Made by a program: the position numbers and the translations under genes
Source of the DNA: Panicum virgatum
Lineage: Eukaryota; Streptophyta; Magnoliopsida; Poales; Poaceae
DNA length: 64,000 bases
Direction of reading: 5' to 3'
Assembly: GCF_016808335.1 (NCBI RefSeq)
Contig: NC_053148.1
Coordinates: 45,276,930-45,340,929 of the forward strand
Part shown: positions 46,843 through 57,766 of the stretch, piece by piece
Position numbering within the stretch: position 1 is the stretch's first letter
Layout: each line of letters begins with the position of its first letter
Notes under the pieces: model-generated
What the model saw: only the letters and a program-made list of their open reading frames with translations
Databases searched by the model: none
What the model was told of the DNA's origin: nothing

Positions 46843-47564
46843 TCAGTTCTTCCTTCCGTGCACAGCCTTGAGGAGGTCGTTCATAACCGACGGGCAGCTC
46901 GCCATGAGATGGCTGTACCCCTCGGTTGCCATGGCGGCCTCAAGGTTCGCAGCGATGAGCTCGACGCACTTGGCCTTGAGATGCGAATGCGAGCACCCGT
47001 GCTGCTCCGCCAAGGCCAGCGTCGCCGCCGCGGTCTCGACGTTGACGCCATCGTAGAGCCTGTCCTCGCAGAACAGCTTGAGCCTGTCGATCCCGTACCT
47101 GTCCGCGGCGACGAGGAGGTGCTGCGCGACGGCCGCCCCATCCTCCGGCCGGTCGAGCTCCGGCGCCGAGTCGGTGTAGATGAAGCGGAGCATGGCTCCC
47201 AGCACCGCCGCGTCCATGTCCTGGATCTCGACGATCGGCGACCGCGTCTCCTTCATGTGGCCGAAGAACTCCGCCGCGAAGACCGGGGATCTCGAAGCGA
47301 GTAGCCCTTGTGCGCTTTGAAGGACTCGCCGGTCGACAAGGCGAGCGTGACGTCGGCTCCCGTGCCCTTCTGCAGGAGCTCGCCGAGGTGATGGTTCAGA
47401 CCGGAGGACGGTAGTAGATGATCGGCCGGGCGATGGGAGGTTGCTTTGTCACGGAGTTCTCTGAGCACCTTGAGCGTACACTCCACGGTGAACGCATCAT
47501 CTTGGAGGTAAACTGATGTTTGCAGGTTATATCTTGTCCTCTACCGGAAACCCGACGTATGTTG

Positions 47565-48090
47565 AGTGCCGAAGGCTTTGCCGAGTGCACAATATCGAGC
47601 ACTCGGCAAAATTACTATTTGCCGAGTGCCTACGAAAAAACACTCAGCAAACAGACAACACTCGGCGGAAGAAATCTTTGCCGAGTGCCTAACTCAAGAC
47701 ACTCGGCGAACGCACCTTTGCCGAGTGCTGCGTGGGCAGCACTCGGCAACAAGTGTCACGTGCGCCACACAAGCCCCCACACGCCCGTTACAACGGGGCC
47801 GCCTTTATTCTTTGCCGAGTGGCTCACAGTGTGCACTTGGCAAAGACAATCACGTGCGCCGCACACGACCGTTACCCCGTTGCCATCCTGTTGCCACGAA
47901 CGTTACACTGTACGAAGACCGTTACCGTTATGATTTGCCGAGTGCCAGGCTGGGGACACTCGGCAAAACTTTCTGTGCCGAGTGCCAGCTGTCCGGCACT
48001 CGGCAAAGCTCTGTGAATGCCTAGTGCAATAGGTCTGGCACTCGGAATTGAAACTTTTTGCCAAGTGCCGACTTTAGCTCTCGGCGAAAT
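47565..48090. repeat. Left subterminal repeat array of the CACTA element
   Basis: More than a dozen direct and inverted copies of GCCGAGTGCC/GGCACTCGGC, the expected transposase-binding motif of cereal CACTA elements. The frames read through it are artefacts. Confidence 0.9.
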
Positions 48091-48329
48091 AACAAAAAAT
48101 TTCTCCAATGCAATCCAAACTTTTTTCTTAGCTACTATACTATACAAAACACTGCATATTAGAATTTGGTATATTTTTCGTTATGTTTACTATATTTAGT
48201 TAATTTATTTGGTTAAAAGGATATTTTGGGAATAATACAATTTTGAACTGCAAAATATAGTATAAATGAAGTATAATGAATGGAAAAATGATATTTATGT
48301 TATTTAGTCCAATTTGAGACATTTTCAAA

Positions 48330-50563
48330 CAATTGAAAGGGAAATTTGAACATCTTGGTCCTGAAACGGGACAAAGTACTGGATGGACAAAATGGTTTTT
48401 AATGACGGGTGCTGCGATTCATGCTCAGATAGACGCTCTCCAAGTCAACGATGGCGGTGATTTTGTTGGGTACGGTGAGGAACATGCTTGGACTCAGAAG
48501 TCTGGGCTGTGGAGGCTCTCTTATATTGATGATATTCTGCTTCCACACAACATTGATGTGATGCATACTGAAAAGAATTGGGGGAGGCATTTTTTGGAAC
48601 AGTCATGGACAATTCTGATAAGACGAAGGACAATGTAAAGGCAAGAGTGGATCTGACAATGTTGTGCGATAGACCAAGATACGAAATGAGGACTCCTGGA
48701 CCCGGGAGGAAATGGAAGAAGACACAGGCCGACTTCGTCCTCACGAGGGCCCAGAAGAAAGAAGCACTATAGTGGATCCAAAAGTTACAATTTCCCGATG
48801 GATCTTAGGAGGGGTGTGAACTTGACTACTATGCGAATCAACGGGCTAAAGAGTCATGACTACCATATATGGATTGAGCGGCTTCTTCCGGTGATGGTTC
48901 GAGGCTACTTACCTAATAATGTATGGCTCGTGCTAGCAGAGTTGAGCAATTTTTTTCCGTCAGCTTTTTGCTAAGGAGTTATCTCGGGCTGTTATTGCGT
49001 ACATGGAAAAAATGGCTCCCGTGTTGCTCTGTAAGTTGGAGAAGATCTTTCCACCAGCCTTCTTCAATCCAATGCAGCATTTGCTTCTGCATCTGCCTTA
49101 TGAGGCAAGAATGGGAGGGACTGTGCAGCTCCGTTGGTGCTATCCAGTTGAAAGATGCCAGAAGGTTCTTCGAACGAAATGTAAGAATAAATGCAAAATT
49201 GAGGCTTCGATTGCTGAGGCATATATTTTGGAGGAGGTGTCAAACTTCACGACTAAATACTATGGTAAGAAGCTTTCCAGCGTGCATAATCCACCTCCTC
49301 GTTACAATACTGGCGATAATGAATCGAGTCTCAGCATTTTCCGAGGGCAACTTGGAAGTGCAAGTGATGCGAGGTACAAGACCCTGAACCATGAAGAGTG
49401 GCGCCGTATCATGCTTTATTTGTTGACCAACCTTTCTGAGGTGGAGCCGTACATAGGGTAAGTTCTCATTTAACATGTTCACGATGTTCCACGATTCAGC
49501 ATCTCATTTAACATCTTCTTGCGTTTGCACTAAGTAGCATCCAACCCCTTGATCATATTTCACACAGGCAATTTCTTCATCAATTCTGGTGTCGCTCAAG
49601 GTCTCCGACCCAGAACGAATCGGAGTCTCTTCTTAAAAATGGCGCTGGAAATTCTCAGCCCGATTTCATTTATTGGTTGCAACAAAAGGTAAACTCCGAT
49701 TCACAGGATCTTTGCTGTAGCTATAGGTTCAAGTCATTTAACGTTTCGAACAATATGACGAACTTTGTCCCTTTCGCTTTCAGGGGCAAACCGATTCGTC
49801 CATGATTGCCGAGTTGAGACAAGTGGCTGATGGATTTAGCTATAGGGTTAAGTCATTTAATGTTTATGACGTGAATGGATATCGCTTTCACACAACAGGA
49901 TACAAGCAAAGTCGGCCCAATCGAAAAACCACTAATACTGGAGTCTTTACGCCAGGCCAAGATGGGGTTGAGTATTATGGAAGACTTGAAGAAATATACG
50001 AACTCAAGTTTCAAGGTTCCGTACCACCGACTCCCGTTATTTTCAAATGACATTGGTTTGATCCTACATTAACCAGACGGACCCCAAATGTTGGCCTAGT
50101 CGAAATTAGTCTGGATTCAAAGTTACCAGGCGACGATGTCTACATTGTGGCTCAACATGCCACACAAGTTTATTATCTCTCATATCCATGCCAAACCGAC
50201 AAACGTCTTCAGGGTTGGGATGTTGTGTATAAGGTATCGCCACACGGCAAACTTCCTGTCCCAAACAATGAAGACTACAACAATGGCAGAGAGTTCTTTC
50301 AAGAAGAAAGACTAGAAGGGAGTTTCGAGATAGACTTAAGTGACGTGATGGGAATGAAAGTGGACAATGAAAGGATTGCTGACGAGGAAGTTGGAGACGA
50401 GGTTGAAAATGCTCATGACTTAGAATTACTCAAGCGGCTGCGTTTGGGCAGAGACAATGAAGATGGCATTCCTCCTCCGAATAATGCTGATTACGTCGAG
50501 GAGCCTAATAGTGATGATGAGGATTATGATCCAGCTAATCTCAATCATGATGACTATTTCTAG
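48330..50563 (+). pseudogene. CACTA TNPD-like transposase, N-terminally deleted
   Basis: It begins inside the Transposase_21 region (LPHNIDVMHTEKN, then after a frameshift GTVMDNSDKTKDNVKARVDL). It continues with a DUF4218-like segment (FFNPMQHLLLHLPYEARMGG, YPVERCQKVLR at 49003-49461) and a DUF4216-like segment (VKSFNVYDVNGYRFHT, 49802-50050). An acidic C-terminus ends in the TAG at 50561. The Transpos_assoc domain and catalytic N-terminal part are missing, and there are several frame breaks, so no active transposase is made. In intact elements this protein cuts the element ends. Confidence 0.8.
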
Positions 50564-50770
50564 TACATGTATGAACTGAATTATTTAATTCTATGTATAT
50601 ATATTATTTTATTTTGCTTAATTTGCTATGAACCGAATTGTTTAATTCTATGAACTGATTTTGCATATTTGTAGATATATTTATTGTTTATTTTGCATAA
50701 TTTGTTAAGTACATATTGTTCATTTTTGCTGATTCGTTTACAATTATTCATTGCAGGTTATTGATTCGAA

Positions 50771-53254
50771 ATGCCAGGCGGGGGCAAAATTGGTTTCCTG
50801 AGCGCCTTGTACAAGAGTAGTGGTGGAGAGCAAGAGGCTCCTGAGGGGTCCAGTGCAGCAGGGGGGTCCAATGCCTCAGAGGGGTCCAGGAGGCGTTGGG
50901 GACGAGGGCCAGGGAGAACGAGAGGAGGTAAGACAGGTGGTGGAGGCCAGGGGAGGATGAGAAGGAGCAGGAGGGAGAGGACACCTCCAGATTTGACGAC
51001 GACGGCGGCGGCGGAGGAGGACGAGGAGGAGGAGCAGGAGCAGGAGCAGGAGGAGCAAGAGGAGCCGAGACAGGAGGAGGAGGAGGAGGCAGCAGGAGAT
51101 ACGAGGGCGGTATGGTTGCGAGGACCGTCGCAACTGCCGCAGCGGCCGATACCTCTTGCGAGACGCCCGATGATTCAACCGGTACCGGACAGGTAATACT
51201 TTATGTTATGCACAATGTCATTTATTTTTCAATTCATATGTTCAAAATGACAAGACACTAATACTTTATGTTATACACTTTTACAGGTATTGGATGCGCG
51301 TGCAGGCGGGTGCCCACAAAAGGAAGCCCAACGGCATCCTGGGAACCCTATGCAGGGAGCTCTTCCCTGGGCTGGTGATGCATGCCGGGATCCTAGAGCC
51401 AGCATACACGTGGGACCACTACATCGCCGTCCCAGATGCAGAAGATCGGGAAGGGAGGTCGTTCGGCAACAAGGCGAGACGGGTGGTGGGAGAATTCTGG
51501 GTAAGTCGTCGCACTATATTGGTGAATAGTTACCATATATTTGAAACTCTTTGAATATTGACTGCAATTATCGAGTCTATATGCAGGATTTCTACATGTG
51601 CGAGCCAGTATATGAGGCCATAGCGGCTCAGGTGACTGACACAGCATGTCGCAAACTAGTGAAGGACATGCACTACGAGGCGCGTATTCAGGCCGTATTT
51701 ACCTACTGCGCCGATGTGGAAAAAAGAAAGGTAGGCAAGGACGTAGCAAGAAATATGTTCCTCACACGGGAACAATACTTGAGGTTAAATGATGAAATCA
51801 CTACTCATTTCTTTTGAATTTCATTTTCGGAAATGTCATCCACTTTGCTTCCATTACGTGTAGGTGCCTCCGAACTGGTGCGCCGGCAAGGGCATGTGCT
51901 GGGAAATGATGGTGGACAAGTGGCTTAGCGAGGAGTGGATTCAGCGGCACAACTTATGCCGGGAGTGCCGCTTGTTGATGCAAGGTGCGCCACACCATCA
52001 AGACAGCCGAGGCCTTCCCGAGTACAGGGATGTTTGGGTAAGTCATTACACTTTTTGGTACTTTCAAACTCTAAATTTTGCATTCTCACTAATCATTGTA
52101 TTCTTTCGCTTTGCTTGCAGTCGGAGTCACATGAAGATCAGGAATGCAATGACTTCCAGGCATACTGTATGGCGCACAAGGGCAGGGTGACGTCCGACGT
52201 CTCCTACAACCCGGCGGATCCACCCGAGGCATACAGCAACCCGAGCGTCCACACGCGTATCACTGAGTACACGGAGATGGGAAAGGCACTCCATGGGGAC
52301 ACATGGGATCCGGCCACCCAGCCCCTTTCTGGAGAAGCCATCATGAGGGCAGGAGGAGGGAAGAAGCACAGCCGTTACTGGATCGCCAACAGCCTTGTCG
52401 ACACAGCCAGTATGCCCACGGCCTGAGACTTCAGTGGCTAGCGTGCATGCAATCCAGGTTATTTCTGCTCCGTTTGTCGTTCGTTGCTTTTAGTTATCTT
52501 TTGTTCGTATTGTAACATTTGGGTGAAATCTTATAGGCCCGGATGGACGAAGAGACGAAGAGGCGGGAGGAGATCGAGGCGAGGCTGGAGGAGGAGCGGA
52601 TGCTAAGGTAGGAGCAAGAGCGCAGGTGGCAGGAAGAGCGGATGTAGGAACGACAGAGGATGGAGCAGGCGCTTCTTGCTGAGCGAGAGGCCGCGCAACA
52701 ACAGATGCAGACCATGTTCTCATATCTCCAAGGCCTTGGCGCAATCAACTATAAACCGCCGCCAACGATGCCCTGGCCTCCACCACCGCTGCCACCGCTA
52801 GGCCTTCCTTCGATCTTTCCTCCATCTGGCGCTACAGGCACTCCTGTGAGTATGATATATAGATTTACTTTGCTTGCACATATATATTCAAATTTTGAGA
52901 TACTTTATGTCAATATATCATGTGCTATATCCGAAAGAACATCTAGACTCACTTAGTGGTTGGTTGATTAATGACATATGCTTTAATAAGAATGATTAGA
53001 AGGTATCACAGCTGATATATACATGAGCTAAGTCAAAGATATGAAAGTTGAAAAGCGGCTATTCATTTAATATTTTCTCTTTTCAAATTGAGTTTAGGAA
53101 TGTCATACTATGAAGAGGGACATGAACTCTTACAATTTTCTCAAGATGTAATCCTTTATTTATTTTTTGCAGAATCAATCGATTGGGGGGGGGTCAAATG
53201 AGCCTCCGGACGAGCATTCACCGGCACCGGCGGCGTCACAGTGGCCACCGAGCT
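50771..53254 (+). pseudogene. CACTA second gene, TNPA/Ptta-like DNA-binding protein, degraded
   Basis: Fits a multi-exon gene with good GT/AG sites: exons near 50771-51190, 51287-51499, 51587-51731, 51865-52038, 52122-52456, 52538-52847 and 53173-53254. Exon 1 is Gly/Arg-rich then Glu-rich. The middle encodes segments such as WDHYIAVPDAED, CRELFPGLVMHAG and MGKALHGDTWDP typical of plant Ptta/En-Spm proteins. The last part is a Glu/Arg/Gln coiled coil and Pro-rich tail. Two TAG codons interrupt the coiled coil near 52609 and 52646. Family members bind the subterminal repeats. Confidence 0.65.
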
Positions 53255-53544
53255 GATTTAGAGTAGTTTATGGTATTTGTTCTACAGACTTGTACTTGTT
53301 AGACTTGTGCTTGTTTAATTTGTTGGACTTGTGCTTGTTGAACGTTACACTTATGGCATCGATATTGGACTTGTGTTATTTGTGATATTCGTGCTATGTA
53401 TCGTGAGATATTTGTGCTATTATGCGATATTTGTGATGGATGTGCCGTATATATGCTATATTAAATGTTTGGAATGTATATATGCTTTATTTCTGATGGA
53501 TGTGGTTATTACATAAAAAACAGAAAAAAATAAAAAAACAGCAA

Positions 53545-54090
53545 GCTTTGCCGAGTGTTATTACCCTGACACTCGGCAAAGCAACCATTTTTCTATTTCC
53601 TGGAAAAAGGATTCGACAAGTGCAATTACTTTGACACTCGGCGAAGTCTGAAACTTTGCCAAGTGCCGAACGCGTGGCACTCGGCATATATCCAAACTTC
53701 GCCGAGTGCCGACCTGGCAGCACTCGGCAAAGCTCGAAACTTCGCCGAGTGCTGCCAGCTTGGCACTCGGAGAAGTTTGAATCTTTGCCGAGTGCCACGC
53801 GTTGGCACTCGGCAAAGTTTTCGACCCCGTCCCGTTTGGCCGTCCCGTTCGTCCCGTTCGCCTGTTCCGTTCGCCAGTTTGCTGTTGTCCGTTCCGTTTC
53901 AACTTTTTTTTTTACCGAGTGCGGCTTGGCACACGGCAAAGGTTTGCCGAGTGCCCGAGAAAAGACACTCGGCAAATCCGGCTTCATCGGTAGAAGAAAG
54001 ATCGTGTGCGCTTCGCCGAGTGCTACACTCGGCAAAGAAGTTGCCGAGTGTTTTTCGGCCTTTGCCGAGTGTCTGTGACACTCGGCAAAA
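53545..54090. repeat. Right subterminal repeat array of the CACTA element
   Basis: Direct and inverted copies of GCCGAGTG/CACTCGGC matching the left array. It also contains a short CCCGTTCG repeat near 53830-53890. Confidence 0.9.
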
Positions 54091-54558
54091 TACGCGAGTC
54101 CGGTAGTGGTCATGAGGGCTCCTAGATAGCAAGAATCCCTGAACGCCTAAACTTTCCTGTCCAGGAAATCCCTGACGATGGCTTGATCATCCCGCTAGGA
54201 TCTATTAACCGACAGCTGAAGATGGCATTGACACCGCTGGCCGGGCGCACTTCACTACAGAAGAGGAGATTAATCGCAACACTACCACAGTTCTTGTTTG
54301 AAGCACTTGAACCTCCCAATCATATCCGCCGAACTTCCATCTCACGGACGTGAGGACCTCGTGTCCGGCCATGGCAGCTGTCGCAGAAAACCCTTGGATC
54401 TTGATCTGTTTCGACGAGTGAACAAGCTCAGTGAGGGTCTCCGCTGCAGAAGGCATCTCGCTTAGTAGTAGAAGGGCAGGAGGGGACGAGGGAGATACTA
54501 CAGTGTGAGACGGTGGGAGGCTGAGAGCGATGGTGAAACGATGAAAGAGTACTGTGCA

Positions 54559-54566
54559 ATTTATAC
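54559..54566 (-). promoter_or_regulatory. TATA box of MATH-BTB copy 3
   Basis: TATAAATT on the minus strand, about 103 bp before the start codon, a normal distance. It suggests that the promoter outlived the coding region. Confidence 0.5.
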
Positions 54567-54744
54567 ATGGGCTGCGGCGCCTCTTCAGAGTTGAAACCGA
54601 CGACTGCTCGGCCGATGATTGACCGTCAGAGTTAGCACTTGTGCTCTGCGATCTTCGACGATCCTGATTCGTCTGATTCCCAACGCGGCTACGCGGCGTT
54701 TGGTTCTTCGCCTTAAAAAAACGCCACTTCCCCACTTCCCGTAG
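54567..54744. other. 5' flank of MATH-BTB copy 3
   Basis: Short upstream region ending at a Stowaway MITE. Nothing further is seen. Confidence 0.3.
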
Positions 54745-54746
54745 TA

Positions 54747-54994
54747 TTCCCTCGATACATTGTTTTGGACAGCGACACATTCTCTAAAATTTAACTTTGA
54801 CTTCTTATTTTTATAAAAATATTTATCGCAAAAATATATATTTATACTTTTTTGAAAGTATTTTTCAAAACAAATCTATTCATATAGTTTTTGTATTTTG
54901 AATCTCAACGACTTGAAAGTTATTCATAATTTATATTTCCAATGTTTGACCCAAATCTTATCCAAAACGACATTCTTTTCGAGTATGAAGGGAG
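54747..54994. mobile_element. Stowaway-like MITE upstream of MATH-BTB copy 3
   Basis: 248 bp, AT-rich, with worn inverted ends TTCCCTCGATACATT and CGAGTATGAAGGGAG and TA on both sides. This CTCCCTCCG-type end is typical of Tc1/mariner MITEs in grasses. Confidence 0.75.
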
Positions 54995-55192
54995 TATGTG
55001 TTTTATGCTACCTAATAATATGCTAATTAATGTACCCATAATATGCTACATACAGCAATTTGGCATCGAGATGCTCAGTATGATTTTTTTTTGGTGAGAC
55101 TCGAATTGTTCCTTGTTGCATACTCCCTTCGTAAAAAAAATGTAGTTTTAACATTTAAATTTTATCCCAAAAAATATAGTTTTAGCTTGTAA

Positions 55193-55440
55193 GAGCATGG
55201 TTTATGGGTACGCCGATGGCCGGCTAGGATGCAGGCAATAATTGTAGTGGGTCCCGCTGGCTCGGCCGGCTAGGATGCAGGCAATAATTGTAGTGGGTCC
55301 TGCTGGCTCACCCAATCACAGTGGGCAAAAGATCTCTCAGCCGGCTGCAGTGGGTGGATAGTGAGACGTCCGCCCCCTTTTCTTTTTTTTTTGTCCACGT
55401 AGATTCTCAGTCAGCTCTTTACCCTCCATAATACTTGCTC
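55193..55440. mobile_element. Tourist-like MITE nested in the Stowaway
   Basis: 248 bp. The ends GAGCATGGTTTATGG and CCATAATACTTGCTC are inverted repeats, and TAA lies on both sides (55190-55192 and 55441-55443), as expected for PIF/Harbinger MITEs. It contains a 46-bp tandem duplication. Confidence 0.8.
55218..55309 (+). repeat. 46-bp tandem duplication in the Tourist-like MITE
   Basis: Two copies of a unit starting GGCCGGCTAGGATGCAGG, with one C/T difference. Confidence 0.92.
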
Positions 55441-55755
55441 TAATGAGATCTATTTAATTAAAGTAATAACAAGTACCAAGAAAGTATTGTATAGAAAAAC
55501 TCATAGAGCCAATCAAATATTTAGTAGATATTATTTTTCTAGTTCCAATGCATATGCATTCATTGAGGATCCAGAAAATCAAATAAATAACACGATTTTC
55601 AGTCATAATTGGTAGAAGTAATTAGGGGCAACAAGTCATTTTTTTTGAATGGGTAATGTGTTTGAAATTTTCTAAAACTACACTTTTTGTGGGACAGAGG
55701 GTGTAGTAGTTAGCAGAAGATCTTGGCTCCGTAGAAAAGAGTCGCCCCAAGAAAT

Positions 55756-55985
55756 TGTTATGAAGCAAATAGATTAGTGATCAATTCTGTAATAATTTTA
55801 TTAATTAAATTAATGACATCATTAGAATGTCACTAAGCACATGAAAGGATCACTCCCGAAGAAGCATGTCCATTTGAAAAAAAAAACACACATTTTCTCC
55901 TCTTGTACATATAAAAAAAGTGGTGAAAACCATCAATCAAAGAATCGATCATTTATTCTATTATCTCTTTCTCATTTCCTTTACA
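55756..55985 (+). repeat. Putative 5' LTR of the right-hand copia element
   Basis: About 230 bp with TG...CA ends placed directly before the primer-like ACACGTTATCAG. The right end is better supported than the left. Confidence 0.45.
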
Positions 55986-57757
55986 ACACGTTATCAGTCA
56001 CGCTTTCTCCACAGAGCGCAAGAAGATGAGGCCGACAGAGAACTCGACGGGATCAGGACTTCAATTCTTGCCGTTCAAATCTCGCCGAGAATCAAACAGG
56101 AACTCGCCAAGAACACATCACTGGAGAATTCACGGTCCCCATCCATGGACAAGAATAGAAACGACGCCTGAATCGACAGGTAAGAATGAACTTGACAAAC
56201 CTTCGATTCTTCGCACTGGAGGACGGATTTCTCGTCGCTTTTCATGGTCGATGCCTCGCCAGACGCCATCACCGCCATGGCCGTCGTTTCCACGATGGTC
56301 GCGGTCGCCTCTTCAACACTGGCCATGGCGCCAGCGGCGCTAGGGGCGCTGGGCGCGGCCGGCCCTCCGGCATCGGCGGCGTTCGGCGCGACGCCCTCCA
56401 GTGGCGCACGGCCCCCGCGACGGCCGCGCCCTCCGGCGAAGACAGCGGGCGGCACAAGGGCCGGCGGCATCCAGGGGCGGCGGCGGCGCCCAACAATGGC
56501 GGCGGCGACGCTCGGCCGCAGCGCTGCAGCGTTAGGCGGCGGCCCTCGTCCGCGGCGCCCTCCGGCGCGCAGGCAGCGGCGGCCCATCGGGCAAACGGCG
56601 CCTGCACCCGCAACCCCACCATCAGCGGTCGGCACCCGCTCGGCCGGCAACGCCGGCGCGCACATCGCGGGCGGACCGACGGCGCACGGCAAGGGCGGCG
56701 GCCGGCCCTCAGCCGCGGACGGGGACGCTCTGAGGCGGATCCGGCGGCACACCCCACCGGCGGCGGTGCACACCGGCGAAGCCGGCAGGCGGCGGCGCCC
56801 CACCAAGGGGCCGGCAGCGGCGCAAGGCCATGGCGCCGCTCGGGCGTGGCGGCGGTTGGGGCCAAGGGGTGCGGTGGCGCATGCGCCCACTGATGGCCCC
56901 CTTTCACTCGGGCCGAATCAGGCCAGGCAGGCCGAGATTGGGGCCAAGGGGTGCGGTGGCGCATGCGCTCACTGATGGCCCCCCTTTCACTCGGGCCGAA
57001 TCAGGCCAGGCAGGCCGAGACAGGCCGCCAACCGGCCTGCAGGCCGGCGCCCCTTCCAGGCTGGTCATTCACAGGCCACGCCAACAGGCTGGGCCGAACC
57101 ACAGGCCAACAGGCCAAACCAAAGCCGAGCACCCCGCAATTTCACAAATAGACCCCCGAATTTACATATATTTACATGCTTTCGTATATTCTATACTACA
57201 TGTTTATATTTGAAGCCTTTGATTGTTCTATTTTGGTCCTCATACTATTCTGAATTTGCATAATTACTGTAAATTGCTATCTAGACTATCAACTTTAGAA
57301 ATTAGCACCTATGTAATATGGATGCTACGATTACCGCAGTAATTGTATGTTATTGATCCACAAATTTCACATTGGTTATGCAAATATTATTTTAGAATAA
57401 TATTTTTCATGTGCAATTTATTTTATTTGTATCATTATAAATATAGCACTTGATTTATATTCTACATCAAGTAGAATAATGTAAAATTAAAATTAAGGTA
57501 TATAAAAATAAATTTTTGGAAAAACACAAGGTAATTGAGACCTAGGCATTGGCTGCGATAAATTCTTTAAGAATTTATTTGCCCTGAGACCATGCTTTTA
57601 GGCATCAAGTTACTTGCCCATTACTAAAGGTCTACATCTCATGATGATTACCTATAATGTGTATATCCAGAATATTCTATACAAATTAAATTTGTATAAA
57701 TATGACTATCAAGTCATTTATTCCCGCAGAAATATTATAAATATAGTTGCACTACGG
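55986..57757 (+). other. Copia leader with GC-rich insert-like block
   Basis: From about 56230 to 57120 the sequence is about three-quarters G+C, framed by AT-rich copia sequence. It contains three long overlapping frames on both strands made of Ala/Arg/Pro/Gly. None has a domain, so I treat them as composition effects. The block may be captured host DNA. Confidence 0.4.
56856..57020 (+). repeat. 82-bp tandem duplication
   Basis: Two copies starting TTGGGGCCAAGGGGTGCGG and ending CAGGCCGAGA; the second has one base more and a C/T change. Confidence 0.92.
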
Positions 57758-57766
57758 AATAAATAT

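Larger units (their letters stand above)
47539..54108 (+). mobile_element. CACTA (En/Spm-type) transposon inside MATH-BTB copy 3
   Basis: 6570 bp. The right end reads CCGGTAGTG and the left CTCTACCGG, that is CACTACCGG with one change. The 3-bp target duplication GTC is at 47536-47538 and 54109-54111. Both ends have dense subterminal arrays of TTTGCCGAGTGCC and GGCACTCGGCAAA. Inside are remnants of the two usual genes, a TNPD/TNP2-like transposase and a TNPA-like protein, both broken. It is a non-autonomous derivative. Confidence 0.93.
46843..54456 (-). pseudogene. MATH-BTB gene, copy 3, frameshifted and split by a CACTA transposon
   Basis: The 5' part (54456-54112) opens with a normal start and MATH leader (IKIQGFSATAAMAG, FGGYDWEVQVL). 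It then shifts frame before a second MATH segment (ASGVNAIFSCRLIDPSG) and shifts again before the CACTA element. The 3' part (47535-46843) resumes with DDAFTVECTLKVLREL, the BTB start (GADVTLALSTGESFKAHK), a further frameshift near 47305, and then BTB/BACK to the stop (FIYTDSAPELD, AADRYGIDRLKL, ALAEQHGCSHSHLK). Three reading-frame breaks make it dead with or without the transposon, unlike copy 1. The order of decay and insertion is not known. Confidence 0.88.
55123..55703. mobile_element. Stowaway MITE, split by a Tourist-like MITE
   Basis: The ends CTCCCTTCGT...TGTAGTTTTA and TAAAACTACA...CAGAGGGTG are inverted repeats flanked by TA. The central part holds a nested element with its own target duplication. 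Confidence 0.8.

Noticed and set aside
47565..48090. Regular short repeats as a possible CRISPR array
   Set aside because: Both orientations are mixed, spacers are irregular, and the genome is a plant; these are CACTA subterminal repeats.
47520..48147. Several long frames at the left end of the CACTA element
   Set aside because: They read through the GCCGAGTG repeats and have no domain; the same happens at the right end (53487-54113).
50876..51178. Leucine/arginine-rich minus-strand ORF that looks like a membrane protein
   Set aside because: Antisense of the Glu-rich repeat in the CACTA second gene; the leucines come from CTC codons opposite GAG.
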